This document shows positions 21,855-34,728 of a DNA stretch of 64,000 nt, one piece after another. The stretch is from Branchiostoma floridae (lineage: Eukaryota > Chordata > Leptocardii > Amphioxiformes > Branchiostomatidae). The stretch spans positions 21,337,888 to 21,401,887 of the forward strand of contig NC_049989.1 of NCBI RefSeq assembly GCF_000003815.2, written 5' to 3'. The notes below the pieces were generated by a model. The model was not told the DNA's origin. It saw nothing but the letters and a program-made list of their open reading frames with translations, and did no database searches. The number at the start of each line of letters is the position of its first letter. Positions within the stretch are counted from its first letter, which is position 1. Position numbers and translations under genes: made by a program.

Positions 21855-22090
21855 CAGATGGTGAATTTTGAATATTCATTTAAGCAACCTCGTGCCACTG
21901 GTGACGTCAGCGTCAGACAATCAACACGCCCACATAAGTAAGACTAATCAAACCTTGTTTGCACAATCCGTTGCGTATCAGCCACACAGAGCTCGCATCT
22001 GAGAGGCACAACTACAGCAAGAAAATAGGACAGTCTTTCGTGACTTCCTCGTCCAAGTGTCAACGTGTCACTTACTGATCGTCCTGAAAG
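21855..22090 (+). promoter_or_regulatory. CRE/TATA promoter and non-coding exon 1 of gene B
   Basis: TGACGTCA at 21902-21909 is followed by AGACAATCAACACGCC, a TATA-like CACATAAG at 21931-21938, AGACTAATCAAACC and the transcribed leader. Exon 1 ends at 22090 (GAAAG|GTAAGA). An upstream block CTCAGAGCCTTTAGTAAAT near 21546, shared with paralogs, may be distal control sequence. The transcription start is inferred, near 21960. Confidence 0.65.
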
Positions 22091-22639
22091 GTAAGATTTT
22101 TAGAAATCAAATCATGCCTTCATGGAGCTCGAGGGCAGCTGGAATCGCTAGTGAGAAAAGATCATTTTGCATAACATTGCGTGAAAAAGAGCTTTACTCT
22201 CAAATGACTGATTAAATCCCTGTCATGATTTGGTCATGTGATTTGATGTGTCCACGTGAACCACCAGGTGAAAAGACTCAAGGGTAAGATAATGCGTAAA
22301 AACTGCTCAACTCTTTCTATTGTCATATATACTGAGGCAACACATTCATTGTTGTTTTTTATTTGCCACCTCATTTTATTCTGATACGAAAAGCGAATCA
22401 TACATGCACCAGTTAGCATACGAATGAAGTCCGAAATCTCTTATTTAAAGGAAAGAGCTTGTTTTTGCTCTAACGCACATAAAGTTTGAAATTCATTCTT
22501 TGAAATATTGACCGGTTGAGTATGATGACTTTTTGGGTCCTGTGATGGCATTTGGCTCTAACACAGAACTTCAGTTTCCAATTAGTCGCGCTCTCGCTCA
22601 TTCTCCTGCAAAGTCCGAGAACCACGAAATTAGATTGAC

Positions 22640-22930
22640 GTGGCCTTCTGTCCTTATTTGGAAGGTTCAAAGATCGTCATGAAAATGTCAGTGAAAGCAA
22701 ATATTCACTGTAAAGTAAACAATCGCCATATTGATATGCAAACAGCACCAGACAATCAACAGAACCAGATCAATAAGACTGATTTCATACCGTTTGTCCC
22801 ACTCCATTACCGAGCGACTGCTGTAAAGAGTATCCCAGGAGCACAACAGTATTGTTATTATATTGCTTTACTGTTTTGTAAGGTTTGGTTTAGTTCTGAT
22901 GTTTTGGTACAGTTCACGGAAACAGTATAA
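22640..22930 (+). repeat. Intronic conserved block with a promoter-like module
   Basis: Contains CAGACAATCAACAG and AATAAGACTGATTTCATACCG at 22749-22795, resembling the core promoter without its CRE. A close copy lies at 54468-54731, and related modules are at 28739, 37854, 38470, 47399 and 56797. The ORF overlapping it is not conserved. Confidence 0.45.
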
Positions 22931-23396
22931 TCAATGTCTCTTCTGTTAACTTAATGATAATAATAATACTACATGTATATGATAATAGCATTTGTACAGG
23001 GTATCCGCATTAGCTTCTATTTCTATTTGACGATATTGATTCTATCATTTCTATACAGTTTGTACATAGTTATCGTTTGTTGTTTCAGTATGATACAATG
23101 ACTTTGATAATTTTTGTATGGGTTAGTGCTTGTTCTTTTCGCTGACAACCTATGACTGCCTAGAATATCTGATCAACAATTTGGAGTTATACTGCAATGT
23201 GTTGGTCAACGGAATCAGCGAAAAAGAAGTCATATGAGGATGCAAAAATGTCCGCTCAGCATGAAAAGCAAACAGGCCATTTAGAACCAATACCACAAAA
23301 ATCATTCCTCTACGTCATAGCAACCAAACAGTCCGTTTGGAACTGTTACTAATGTCTACAGATGACCTTCTTGCTTTGCTTAGGTGACCAGACACC

Positions 23397-25280
23397 ATGG
23401 GAAGAAAGCTGCGACACCTGCTGATGTTCCTTCTCATCATCCTGAAGAAGCCCAACATGCCGGAAGCTGGCTGCAGGCGCTCAAAGTCCTCACGCTACGT
23501 ATGTATGGGGTTCACGAGCATCCCTCAAAACCTCCCGACATCTATCGGCCACTTAGATCTAAAAAATAACCAAATAACAAAGATTCAGCCTGGTGCATTT
23601 TCACATCTTCCCCAGCTACAAAATGTAGACCTGTCAAACAACCATATCTCAAATATTCAGTCCGGTACATTTGCAAATCTTCCCCAGCTGAAAGAGTTGC
23701 TCCTTTCCTCTAACCAGATAACAATGATTCAACCATGTGCATTCGCAAATCTAACTGAACTCTTATCGTTGGACCTTTCGTCCAACATTTTAACAATGAT
23801 TCAGGCAGGTCTATTTGCAAATCTACCCCGTCTCCAAATGTTGGTCCTGTCAGCTAACCAGATAAACACTATTCAACCTGGTGCACTTTTACATCTAACC
23901 AGGCTCCAAAATCTGTACCTGTCTAACAACAAGTTAACAAAGATTCAGGAGAGAACATTTGCCAATCTACTGCAGCTACAAGAGTTGGCCCTGTCCTATA
24001 ACAAGATAACAATGATTCAACCTGGTGCATTCGAAAATCTACCCTTACTCCAAACGATGTGCCTTTCCTCAAACGCAATAACAGAAATCCAGGCTGGCAC
24101 ATTTAAAGATATTCTCCGGCTACAAAAGTTGGACCTATCGTACAACCTGATATCAAAGCTTCAGCCTGGTGCATTCGCAAATCTAACACAACTCCAAATT
24201 TTGGACCTTCGGTCGAACAAGATGTCTGTCGTTCCCCATTCAAGTTTTGGCCTGTTGAAATCTGTTCTTACAACAAAACTTGACGAGAACCCCTGGCAGT
24301 GTGATTGTAGGATGGGTCCCTTCAAGGTAATCATGAATCTAATTGAATTTCCTTCATTTAAAGACCAGATAATCTGTGCCCAACCGGCCAGATTCCGGGG
24401 ACAGAAGTTCATAGATGTCAATCTCAAAGACTTGATATGTGAAGAGCCAACCGTAACTTTGCCTCTTGATACACAAACAACCTCTAATGGCCGTCATAAT
24501 AATGCCACAACCGCGGGCCCAACATTACGTCCTGTGGTCACAACAAGTGTGCCACTAACTTTAAAGTCCACCTTTGCACCCACTTTCGTCATAACAGAAG
24601 GCACGTTCAGTTCCCATGAATCTGTTCCCTGTTTCTCCCTAACTGTTCTCATTGCCTCAATCTGTGGGTCGGTAGCTGGTACACTTGTCCTTGTTGCCAT
24701 CGTTGGCACAATCTGGTGCAAGAGGAGGACCAAGAATCCTTCATGCCCAAATTGTAAGATCGCTTTGAGTAAAGCACACACCACAAATACTGGAGTGCCT
24801 AGTGGCCATGATCAGAAAGGGCAGGTCCAGTCTTTGGCATCCACTCAAGCCTTGAATATGAAACGCCCACCATACATTACAGGGTCTGCTGTATTTCAGC
24901 CCCATTACTATGTAGATGCGAACAAACTACCAAATCCAACCAAACCTAAACCTAAAGGTACAGGGAAACCTACTAAAGCTAAGCCCCTTGCTCTGCGCAG
25001 AAAATCACTTCCTAAAAATGCCCCTCACCACGTCTCCTCTCCTAATCATGATGATGATGATGATGATTGTGTGTATGTGGTGCCAGATGGAGCCATATAT
25101 ATGCAGCCAGAAAATGTCCTGTATGAGATGCCTGCAAATAGTCGTAGCAGTACTACCATAGATGCCCATGACAACCTGCACTGCTACCAACCACAAACAA
25201 AAACAACAAAGTTACCAACCGATGCTAATGGCTACGTAATCGTAGAGCCCAAAAAGCTTAAGGCCACTGTTAAAAATTGA
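23397..25280 (+). CDS. LRR transmembrane receptor-like protein, gene B
   Basis: 627 residues from one exon. ATG lies 13 bases after the acceptor GCTTAG at 23378-23383, the arrangement shared by the paralogs. Signal peptide 1-24, reduced LRRNT with two Cys (26, 36), ten LRRs (about 50-290), LRRCT from 298 (NPWQCDC), stalk, membrane helix about 411-437 and a basic tail. The tail has a Pro/Lys-rich stretch, a six-Asp run from a GAT repeat, then YVVP, YMQP and YEMP, and ends NGYVIVEP. The YEDV-type repeats of D-F are absent apart from one GHDQKGQVQS remnant. Clustered YxxP sites resemble Crk-family SH2 ligands, so tyrosine phosphorylation is inferred. This is the most divergent intact member here. 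Confidence 0.9.
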   Translation: MGRKLRHLLMFLLIILKKPNMPEAGCRRSKSSRYVCMGFTSIPQNLPTSIGHLDLKNNQITKIQPGAFSHLPQLQNVDLSNNHISNIQSGTFANLPQLKELLLSSNQITMIQPCAFANLTELLSLDLSSNILTMIQAGLFANLPRLQMLVLSANQINTIQPGALLHLTRLQNLYLSNNKLTKIQERTFANLLQLQELALSYNKITMIQPGAFENLPLLQTMCLSSNAITEIQAGTFKDILRLQKLDLSYNLISKLQPGAFANLTQLQILDLRSNKMSVVPHSSFGLLKSVLTTKLDENPWQCDCRMGPFKVIMNLIEFPSFKDQIICAQPARFRGQKFIDVNLKDLICEEPTVTLPLDTQTTSNGRHNNATTAGPTLRPVVTTSVPLTLKSTFAPTFVITEGTFSSHESVPCFSLTVLIASICGSVAGTLVLVAIVGTIWCKRRTKNPSCPNCKIALSKAHTTNTGVPSGHDQKGQVQSLASTQALNMKRPPYITGSAVFQPHYYVDANKLPNPTKPKPKGTGKPTKAKPLALRRKSLPKNAPHHVSSPNHDDDDDDCVYVVPDGAIYMQPENVLYEMPANSRSSTTIDAHDNLHCYQPQTKTTKLPTDANGYVIVEPKKLKATVKN

Positions 25281-26840
25281 GTGGTCATATCAATGATTTC
25301 CGATAATAGCCACGAGTCTTACGTGAAGGTTGAAAATGTGGATAGATTTTAGTTCGGAAAGAATGAAAGTCCGTTCATTTTCTTTAATCCTGTAAAGTTT
25401 CCAACAGCCCCTTGTGTATGTAACAGACGAAATAGAAGTAGGTGCTGAAGAATATTGTTAAAAGGAGATATACGAGGCTACTGTTTGCTTAATAACTCTT
25501 GTTAAATTTGTGCACGACTCAACCTGCACATTGTAGACCTAACTCTGTATGCTGGTCTTGTCTAACGAGCTCACAACACACTAGGAAGGGAGATGGTTTT
25601 ATAGGCTTGTATGATTGTCTTAAACACTTGAACTGTTTAACTGTTTCATATGCAACGTTATGATTGATTTCTATGTAGCCAATATATTTTTGATTACAGA
25701 CACTGCTGTTTTGGCAATGTAATCATATGATTTCTTTAGCACATTTTGTGGATATAAAGTAGATTTAACCAATGTGATTACAAAGGCAGAAACATTACAG
25801 TTACTGTAGCAGTACTATATGTTTGGTAATTGATGTAATACAATTGTGTTCAAGTTATTGCATAAACCAAAGTTTTAGGATGTTGGAGTAAATCTTAACA
25901 GTGTCTGGCGTGGTTTCTGGCAATCACAGCCACAGTGGTCTGAACGATTCAATATCAATAGTCAAAGAGTAAATAGTCAGATCAAAAGTAAACAGACGAA
26001 ATTTATATCTTTAGACTGTACAAACCACAGAGAGGACCCCAACAGCTTTTGGAAACAATAACATAGTAAGGATAACTTTTGTTAAGTCCTCATATGGTAA
26101 GGGCGAGTAAAAGAACTGGATATGACTTTAGAAACAGGAAATTGTCATTGTTCTATTGTGTACGTTTTGAGTGTGTGCGCTGTAGCATGTACATGTATGA
26201 GCATTTTCTTTATCTATACTATATGAAATCCAGAAAGTCTAGTGTTTTCTTCACGTATAATAAGTAGTATGGCTTATTCATACATATATTCATACATATG
26301 CATGCATATACTAAAATAACATTGCAGCCTGTTATACCTTGCTGTAAAACTGTCTGAATTAAGTTTTTTTTAGTCTTAAAATTATTATTATTATTATTAT
26401 TATCATTATTATTAAAATAGCAACCTTTTCATATACAGCATAACATACGTATCAATGATCGATGCACACCAAGAATGAAATTATCAATTATCAACATTAC
26501 CATTAAGTAATAATGTGACGTTAAAACAGACTATAAATCAGTATTTAAGAGTTTGGACAGGTGTTGAGCAGCACTGTTTTTGTACTTATCATATCTGGCA
26601 AAAGTGTTAGCATTTTTCTATAATGTATTCCTACCAACAGAAATGAACTTTAATGTTAAAATAGTTGCTTTTGCTTTGCTATGATTTGTGGAATTGACTG
26701 ACAATACAAGAGGCTAACTACAAATGCATGCATGTTGACAAATTATTTGAGCATTTTGTACCAGAAAGATAACTTCAAGACAGGAGCAATGTAATTATGG
26801 AATATATGAATAAAGTATTGTGTGTTATCTCAATAAAACA
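25281..26840 (+). other. 3' UTR of gene B with polyadenylation signals
   Basis: AATAAA at 26809-26814 and again at 26832-26837 stand in a block (ATGAATAAAGTATTGTG, then TCTGGTTTTATTG) conserved at 34723, 44496, 52907 and 62899 in the paralogs. This suggests a 1.5-kb 3' UTR. An ATT microsatellite at about 26380-26417 is inside it. Confidence 0.55.
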
Positions 26841-27183
26841 TGGCGTCTCGTCTCGCATCTGGTTTTATTGACAACCAGTAAATCGTTTTAAGGTGTAACA
26901 CAGCAGTTTAGTACGATTGAAGCAAAATGACCTACACATTTACCTACAACAGACATGTGAGAGCCTTTAGTAAATACATACATATCAACCAACACGGTCA
27001 ATATTCAGTGGAAATGTAGTTATCAAACTGAATCATCATTTCCAGCCGTGAGAAAAGTCAATGGATTATGATAACGTCTAGCCCATAGTTTACAAGCAAC
27101 GCCAGTTCTGTGCATGTTGTGGAAAGCGACTTCTATCTTAGATACTTAAAGATCTACAATCTGTCTTGGAAACTATACTACTT

Positions 27184-27345
27184 GGAAATCTGTATCTACA
27201 CAGAAGGCATAACCGCCCTTCAGCGTAGCACACCAGCTTCGCAGGCACGCGGCGCGGCAGCAGCTGGTTATATTACACTGAACGACCTGTCACACCTAAC
27301 CTTTGCACATCTATCTTCAAATTTTCTTTAAAAGTATCCAGAGAA
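27184..27345 (-). mobile_element. LINE 3' end, minus strand
   Basis: The reverse complement matches the LINE 3' end at 36610-36775, including CCGCGCCGCGTGCCTGCGAA, GCTGGTGTG and TAGATACAGAT. The two copies are therefore one family in opposite orientations. Only the tail is present here. Confidence 0.6.
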
Positions 27346-27440
27346 GATGTCCCTACTGTGCTTGGTAATAACAACTATATCACAAACAAATTCTATCGTA
27401 CCCTTTGGAGAGACATATTGCAGTTGGCCGACTTCTAGAC

Positions 27441-27696
27441 AGATGGCGCATTTGGTAGGTTTATTCATGTAATCCGCGTGATACTCGTGACGTCAGCTTC
27501 AGACAATCAACACGCCCATATAAGTAAGACTAATCAGACCTTGTTTGTCACAATCCACTACGGAACGGCCACACAGAGCTCGCAGCTGGAAGCCATTACT
27601 GCAACAAAACAGCACAAAACAAGACAGTCCTTCGTAACTTCCTTGCCTAGAGAGAATGTGCCAACAGAAGATGTTCTAACCAGGTAGAAAAGAAAG
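27441..27696 (+). promoter_or_regulatory. CRE/TATA promoter and non-coding exon 1 of gene C
   Basis: TGACGTCA at 27488-27495, then CAGACAATCAACACGCCC, TATA-like CATATAAG near 27517 and AGACTAATCAGACC. Exon 1 ends at 27696 (AAAG|GTAAGT). A second donor AAG|GTAAGT follows 27 bases later, as in E and F. The exon is open in one frame in some copies, but that frame is broken in others. Confidence 0.65.
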
Positions 27697-28049
27697 GTAA
27701 GTTTAGACAAACCTTAAGGTAAGTACATTCTCAAAGCAACAATCAGTTCATCAGGTCTGATGTGGAGGCGGTTAAAAGGAGCCGAAAATAAATGTTGCTG
27801 AGAAAATACATGGTTGTGTAAAAAGAGGACTTACTTTCAAATAACTACCAGATGGAGATTTTTACGGTATCAGATCACGTACAAATACATGTTGTTAGTA
27901 ATCCTGAGTGTAGATGGGGAGATGAATCCTGGTCAGGAGAGCTTTATTAGGCATCTTTTGGCTGAACTAGACATACACAACACAGCCCAACTGGCCATCT
28001 TTGTAAGCATGTACAACAATATAAAATTTAGATTATGGTGTTAACAGTT

Positions 28050-28990
28050 AGTGACGCCTTAAAGACATTAGACGAGACTCTTCCTACTTTTTGTCGTGTA
28101 AAACTATGATTTTCTGTTCGTTAAAAACAAAAACAAAAAAAAAGGGCGGAATAGAACGAAACAGATAAATGTTTGAAGTAAAAAATATACGTGTCGATTT
28201 GAGACACGAGATGGTAATAATAACGTACACAACATAACTTGCTATTCTCATGCTCTGGTCGCACCAAACAAGTTTAGTATTTTGGTTTTTGCATTCTCGG
28301 CTTTATTTTCTTCTAAACTTTGAAGAGAAAAGAAATCAGAATCACATGTTCCATTTGACAAATGCCAAGTATAGTCTTCCATGTTGGTAGAGTTTTTCCA
28401 TTTTCAAATACATTTTGTGATTAAAAAACCATTATTTGAAATGTCGACCAGCCTAGTATATTTAATTTTTGGCTCCTGTTGTGGATTTGTGATTATCACA
28501 AGTTACAACGTTGCCTGTTTTATGCATATTTGATATCGCACGTTTTATGGGATATATTATCTCTCCATTCAAATCATGCCAAAATTGAAGGACCAAGAAG
28601 TTTAGAAATGACATTGACTTGCCCTTGTCCCGAGCTTCTTATCTGGACTGACCAATGCGTCATGATAATGTCAGTCGAAAAAAGAAAGTGAACGACTATC
28701 ATGTAAACCAACAGAAAATCAACAGAAAAAAGCAGCTCCAGGCAATCAACACAACAATATCGGTAAGACTAATTCATTACGGAATAAGTTTGAAAGCACA
28801 TTCCACAAGAACATCAGTTACCACGCTCTTTAATAATGGTGATATTGCTCACATGTTGTTTTGGTGGGGTTTGCAATCGGTTTGAGTAGGTTATTTTGTC
28901 GACATTATTTTTATGATCTTCTAACTATATGGTGATAATGTTGATTTTAGTTATGTAATAAAGATTTACTTATATAATAAAGAACTACTT
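28050..28990 (+). other. Intron 1 of gene C, proximal part
   Basis: Non-coding. It includes a promoter-like module at 28739-28788 (GGCAATCAACACAACAATAT, then GTAAGACTAATTCATTACGG), matching modules in the introns of the other genes. No coding sequence supported. Confidence 0.4.
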
Positions 28991-28994
28991 ACTA

Positions 28995-30283
28995 CAGTGG
29001 ACACCATCACTGCTATTGGCATAAGTCTGGGATTTGCATAGAATTCTGAAAACCCAAACCATTTGCCATTCACTCCATTATAAATACAATGGTATAATCG
29101 CATCATCTATTATGGCATAAATCGGACATTCGGGTAAAATATCGTCAGGTCAATCGCATACTGACCCGGAAATATGTGATAGAAGACAAGAAAAAAAGTC
29201 GAAAATGGACTATCAGCGGCCTTTACAAATGCATTCGATCGCCAAAACCGTCAAAATTGCCGCTGAAATGGACAAATAACGCTGGTACGCCGCGCCGGCG
29301 GCACCCGCAGGAGTTACGCAACACCAAAAGCGCAAAGGCTGACGGGATAGCATCGGCGCCATTTTTCTTTTGTCTAACACGCGCTGAAGTTTGTGAATGT
29401 TCCAGCTAAAATTCCCACTGATTTTGTGAACATCCTCTACCCAAAACCAGCCATTATGAAGCTGAAATGTTTGTAAGTTAGATAAGTTCGGGCATTTAGC
29501 CCAGTTTCTTCCGAGTTTGTAAATATGGCTGGAAGACGAGCGATAGTTTTGGCGTTATTTCACCACGGCATCGGCATGCTTGTTTGTTTAGCGCTACACT
29601 ACATCGCCCACAAAATCGTCAATTTTCAGCAAAGTTTCCGTACCTTCCGCTTAAAAGTTGTAATCAAACTAATGCTTATCAGTAAATATGTTTATGTTTA
29701 ACCTTACGATGATCAGACTGAGCGATTACACGTCCATAAATGTAGTCTGTACAACGGTAAGCTTAGAGTCACGCTAAAACTACACGGTTCTTTCTGTCAT
29801 GATATCGGAGCATTTCTCGATGCAGTTCAACGTTACCACATGATGTTAACGCTACATTAAAATGTGGATGAGGTGTCCGATATGTATAAACATGTGTGAT
29901 ATCATTCTCCACTGAAAAAATGTGATTGAATCGAGACTCAGCGGATGTTGTATTTTGTTTTATTTCTTCTCGTTACGGACTAGTATGACGGACCCATGCC
30001 TGTAAAAGGAAACAAGAAACTTGGATAAATATGAACTTAAACTACAATGTACATCAATGTTACTTCTGCATATGCATAAAATTTAGTGCATAATACCAGT
30101 TTTGACACGTGTGTGTATGGTTAATTTCACATTATTTTATTGGTTCCCTGAGTCCGTTACTAACCAACAGCCCCCCTCCCCCCGCCGCCGATCGTTTGGA
30201 ATCTCCTAGGGTTATTGGACTAAGTCGGGTAAACGGGTAAAATTCGCTGACAAATCGATGATGCCAATAGCCGACTTCTACTG
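28995..30283. mobile_element. Candidate pogo/Tigger-like element in intron 1 of gene C
   Basis: The left end CAGTGGAC with CTATTGGCAT 21 bases in, and the right end ATGCCAATAG leading to CTTCTACTG, form imperfect inverted termini of about 30 bp. TA flanks both ends. CAG...CTG ends with a TA duplication are typical of pogo/Tigger elements. The 1.3-kb interior has no transposase that I can recognise. Confidence 0.4.
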
Positions 30284-31385
30284 TACTATTCCGTTGTGCC
30301 GTCATTAAATTCTAGTTATTTTAGATTGATAATAAATGTGCAAGTAATAAAGTCTATGCGAATTATCATCTAAACGATTACTTACATTTGCCAGAAGACT
30401 GCAATACCTTTTGTTGAATTCCTTAACTAAAAACGCAACAATGAAATGGGGGTGGGGGGCGCATTCGAACTTTGATGTTACATAACGCCTGATCATGAAC
30501 GGCTTACGAAAATCGCTAATTTCGGTTCTAACAATGTATTTTTTCATGTTTCCTTGCTACAATTTGGCTATTTTGTTACATTAATAAAATTTTATGTAAT
30601 TTACTATGTCTTACGTAATTCGATATGCGTAAATTGTGCTAATATAATTTGATGGCGTCCTCGACCAAAATCCAATTTGGCCGACCAAATCCCCAGATGA
30701 AGGAAAACTAGCGTATTATCCCTTGAAATTCGCACGCTTATCTTTTCATCAAAAGACGTTTTCAAAAATGAACGTTTTAGTCTATTATCGCTTGTCTTCT
30801 GCGACTATTTACTGTTAAGTACATTTTTGAAAATTCAACTTTGCGGACCCAAGATGGCGGACCCCATCTTGTACTTTAAATATGTGAGACGTCATTTCAT
30901 GACATCACTTTATGGCGTCATTTTCAACTCATTGGCGTCGATATTGGCAACAGAAGTAGTAGCAGACATTGTTATTATTATCTACACTTGCTGTTACATT
31001 TTTGTTGCATACCTTGATGGTTTCTGGGAATACCTAATTTCGTGGTTCCAGCCAATACATTCAGGTGTGTGCCGTAATGTCACGTTATATTGCCGTCAAA
31101 AAGTAATCCTCATCTTCATCGTTTGCATCATTCTCCGATATGATATTTCATATGATAACTCGTTTTTTGTTACAGACTGAAGTTTCAACCAAAGGCCTCA
31201 AAAGCCCACTCAGTCAGAGATTGACAAAAAAGCCCGGTCTGAATAAGGTTAAAGTAGGGCAATCGTTATGAAAGGTCAAAAGCTCATCCCGAACATAAAA
31301 TCATTGTTTCAAATTGAAAAGTAAAAAGAAAATATCCTTTAACAGAGGAGACTTTTATATTTTTTTACTTAGGTGAGCAGACACC
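30284..31385. other. Distal intron 1 of gene C, no features
   Basis: AT-rich. The 117-codon frame at 30827 has no recognisable domain or paralog elsewhere in the window. It ends at the acceptor TTACTTAG (31366-31373) just before gene C. Confidence 0.4.
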
Positions 31386-32456
31386 ATGGGAAGAAAGCTG
31401 CGACACCTGCTGATGTTCCTTCTCATCATCCTGAAGGAGCCCAACATGCCAGAAGCCGACTGCATCTGCGCACCGTATTCACGCTGTGTGTGCAGCAACC
31501 AGCGCCTCACCAGCATCCCCCAGGACCTCACGACATCCATCTCCGATTTAGATTTGAGACATAACAAGATTTCAATGATTCCGCCTGGTATTTTTGCAAA
31601 TCTAACCAAGCTAGGAATGTTGGACCTGTCCAACAACGAGATAACAATGGTTAAGGAAAATACATTTGCAAAACTGCCCCAGCTACTTACGTTGATCCTT
31701 AGCTTCAACTTAATAACAACGATTCAATCAGGTACATTTGCAAATCTACCCAGTCTCCATCTGTTGGTCATACAAAACAACAAGATAGCAGAAATTCAGC
31801 TACGTGCATTTGCAAATCTACCTATGCTCCAAACCGTGTTACTTTCCCGAAACATGATAACAAATATTCAGAGTGGTACATTTGAAAATGTAAACAAACT
31901 ACAACGGGTGGGTCTGCAATTCAACCAGATAACAATGATTCGGCCTGATTCATTTTCAAATGTACCCCAACTCCAAAATTTGGAACTTCAGTCGAACAGG
32001 ATATCTGCCATTCCCCCCTCAGCTTTTGGCTTTTTGAAAACCGTTCCTCTCATAAAACTTGACTGGAACCCCTGGCAGTGTGATTGCAGGATGGTTCCCT
32101 TCAGGCTAAACATCACTGAATTTCCTTCATTTAAAGACAAAATAATCTGTGACCAACCATCCAAATTCTGGGGACAAAAGCTTATAAATATCAATCCTGA
32201 AGAATTGGGTTGTGAAGAACCTACCATATCAACTTCACCTGACACATCAACTGGCCCGGGTCCTGCAGGCAAAACAAGAGCAACACTAAGTTCCCCCCTT
32301 CCAACCACTCCAGAAAAAGCAAAAAGCACCAGTTCCCATGCTGATATCCAAGTAATCTCTAACAACTGTTACAATGGCACGACAGCTGGCTCTACAGTAG
32401 GTTTTTACTTTACAGTAAGTACTGCTGGAAAGCAAGCAAGACAAGAGCAAGACTAG
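31386..32456 (+). pseudogene. Gene C: truncated family member lacking membrane helix and tail
   Basis: Opens with the family signal peptide and a four-Cys LRRNT (CxC-x5-CxC), then seven LRRs and LRRCT from residue 228. The frame fails inside the stalk, in the segment GKASK of the paralogs: a one-base loss changes the frame and a stop follows after about seven residues. Downstream to about 32810, decayed matches to the helix (ATAGCTGGCATTTCC) and tail (GGCCAGTCTCAGGCTAACAC) remain, with further stops. The 356-residue product would be a secreted LRR ectodomain. Either a pseudogene or a soluble form; the intact ectodomain leaves both open. Confidence 0.75.
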
Positions 32457-32810
32457 TTCAATGAAAAACTGATATCCTCCCAGTTTGTTCTCAATGCCTC
32501 TATCAGTTATCCAATAGCTGGCATTTCCTTATTGGTACCATTATTACCACAATTTGGTAGAATAGGACGACTAATAATCCCTCCTCGGGCCCTGCTTCAG
32601 GCCCTAATTCCAACATTGCTCTTAGATGCACAGACACAACCGCTGGTGTTGTGACCACTGGTAACGATCAAAGAATTGCGATGTAGACATCCAACATATA
32701 ATCAGACATGGTAGGGCCAGTCTCAGGCTAACACGGAATCTCGGACAGTTGGAAATCTATCCAGTGCTGACTGCTTTAAAGCCAAATCCTAGGTACGCAT
32801 GGGTGGGAGC

Positions 32811-34728
32811 CTTTCAGTTTTTTTTATCTCAAAGGCTTGTAAACATGGCCAGTAGTTTTACCCGAACTATTCATTGCATATTACCATTCACGGAGCTGTG
32901 AATATATTTCTTTTAATGCGCTTTGAACAATTATTATCTGCCTAAAATCTTCACCAAAAAAAAGCTTGTCTAACAAATGTCCCTAAAGCACCTTCCTTAC
33001 GGATGTAACAAATCCGCCCATGACTCCCAAACGAAATGGATGTGCTTGAAACATTGCAAACAGTCTATCAGAAAACATCTCATCGGAGACCAGTAGTAAA
33101 TATGATATATTATATCCCTGTTCCTAAGACCACTGCACAAAAGGGGCAATAGCTACGGACCAAATCTTATGGGCCAGCGTTCTGATGAACTCACATCACT
33201 TGTTCCACTTCTGAGAGTTTCAGCATAACGATAGGTCCCCATCTTGTTCACGTCACTACGCTGTCTACAGGCCCGTTTAAGTTTATAGTAACAGCTTCTT
33301 TCCTCGTGACTGCTAGACTAACGTTATAGTACTCTCTTTCACAAAGACAACCAACAAACCTCAAAAACATCTTTAGCTTAGTTCAGTGCCTAGAGGTGAC
33401 AAGCACTGGCATGGCATTCAAAGAAGAAGCAGCATTTTGCAATACCTGAATCCCTGGATAGCTGCATAATATGATTTGTACATATTCTTCCTTTCTTGAG
33501 TCAGCACCCAACTAAAAATTTAGAAAAATCATGAAAGTCCATGTATTTATTTTTAGGAATCCTTGAAGTTTCCTACCAAACGTAGACTCTTCATATCATA
33601 CCAAGGAGGTCCACATGTTTAGGAGGATAAGAAGCAGCGATTGAAGAAGTTTGTGAAAAGGAAACTTATGAGGCTTTTTCGCTTAATCTTTTAATCCCAT
33701 GTTAAATCTATTCTTAAGCTGCACGAAGTAGACCCAACACTGTGTGAGGGTCTTGTCTTAAGAGGTCAACACACCAGGATGTGGATCTTACACTTATAGT
33801 TGTCTCGTATGATTGTCTCAAACACTTGAGCTGTTTTACTCTTTCAAATGTATGATTTATTTCTATGTAGGTGATGTCATGCTGTCTTTTGTGACAGGCA
33901 CTGCTGTTTTAGCATCGTAATCTCTTGGATTTTAGCACATTTTGTGCATATACAGTACAGTTCGTGAATTTCATTGATTTAATTGAATTACATTAAAGTA
34001 GGAAATAAGAAGCAAAGTAGTTGCGACAGGTAGGTTTGCTAAGGAATGGCATACAATTGTACTTCGAGTTATTGAATGAAGTTCATAGCCACATGACTGT
34101 GAATGCTGCAAGATCAAAACTGCATACCCAAAACAGAATTTGAATAAAATTGACCATATTTAGATCTGAAAACTGTACTAGCCACAGACAAGACTCAAAC
34201 AGCATGTAACAACAACATAGTACACATGTCGTAGGGACGGGTAAGTGAACTGAATGTAAGTTTAGAGACAAGAGTAACAACAGTCCTTGACAAGTTTTTT
34301 TTGTCATGTAGTGAATTTTCTAATGTGTAATTTCAGAATATGAGTGCCTTCGTACTCCTGAGCATTACTGTTTTATTGTGCAATTTTAAACTGTGCAACT
34401 TCAGAATGTATGTGCTGTCGTACGTTACGTTGTTGTTAAATCCAAGATTTTGGATAAAGTATCAACTACGTGAAAATGTTTTAACTTTCAAAATATCACT
34501 GGCAACTTCCTACTATGAACAATGGATTAAACTGACGAATAAGATGTTTTCGCTTTTTTTTGCTTTGTCATATTGTTTTCCTGATTTCATGTAATTACAA
34601 TGGAGAACCAATTGACAATTTTATGACAAAGGCTGAAATCAAAGTGCATGCATTTTGACAAATAATTTGAAAATTTTGTACCAAATGTATCTTCAAGAGC
34701 GATTTTATTATGGAAGAGAATGAATAAA
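32811..34728 (+). other. 3' region of gene C with conserved polyadenylation signal
   Basis: Segments match the 3' UTRs of B, D, E and F (for example TGTCTTTTGTGACAGGCACTG and the AATAAA at 34723-34728). It is diverged and has no coding content. Confidence 0.45.

Noticed and set aside
27478-27687. Shared ORF over exon 1 (VTSASDNQHAHIS type) in several promoter modules
   Set aside because: The frame begins within the CRE, lacks a conserved ATG and is broken in other copies (B, E); conservation is better explained by promoter function.
30827-31180. 117-codon ORF upstream of gene C
   Set aside because: No recognisable domain, no paralog near other genes, lies in intron 1 of gene C.
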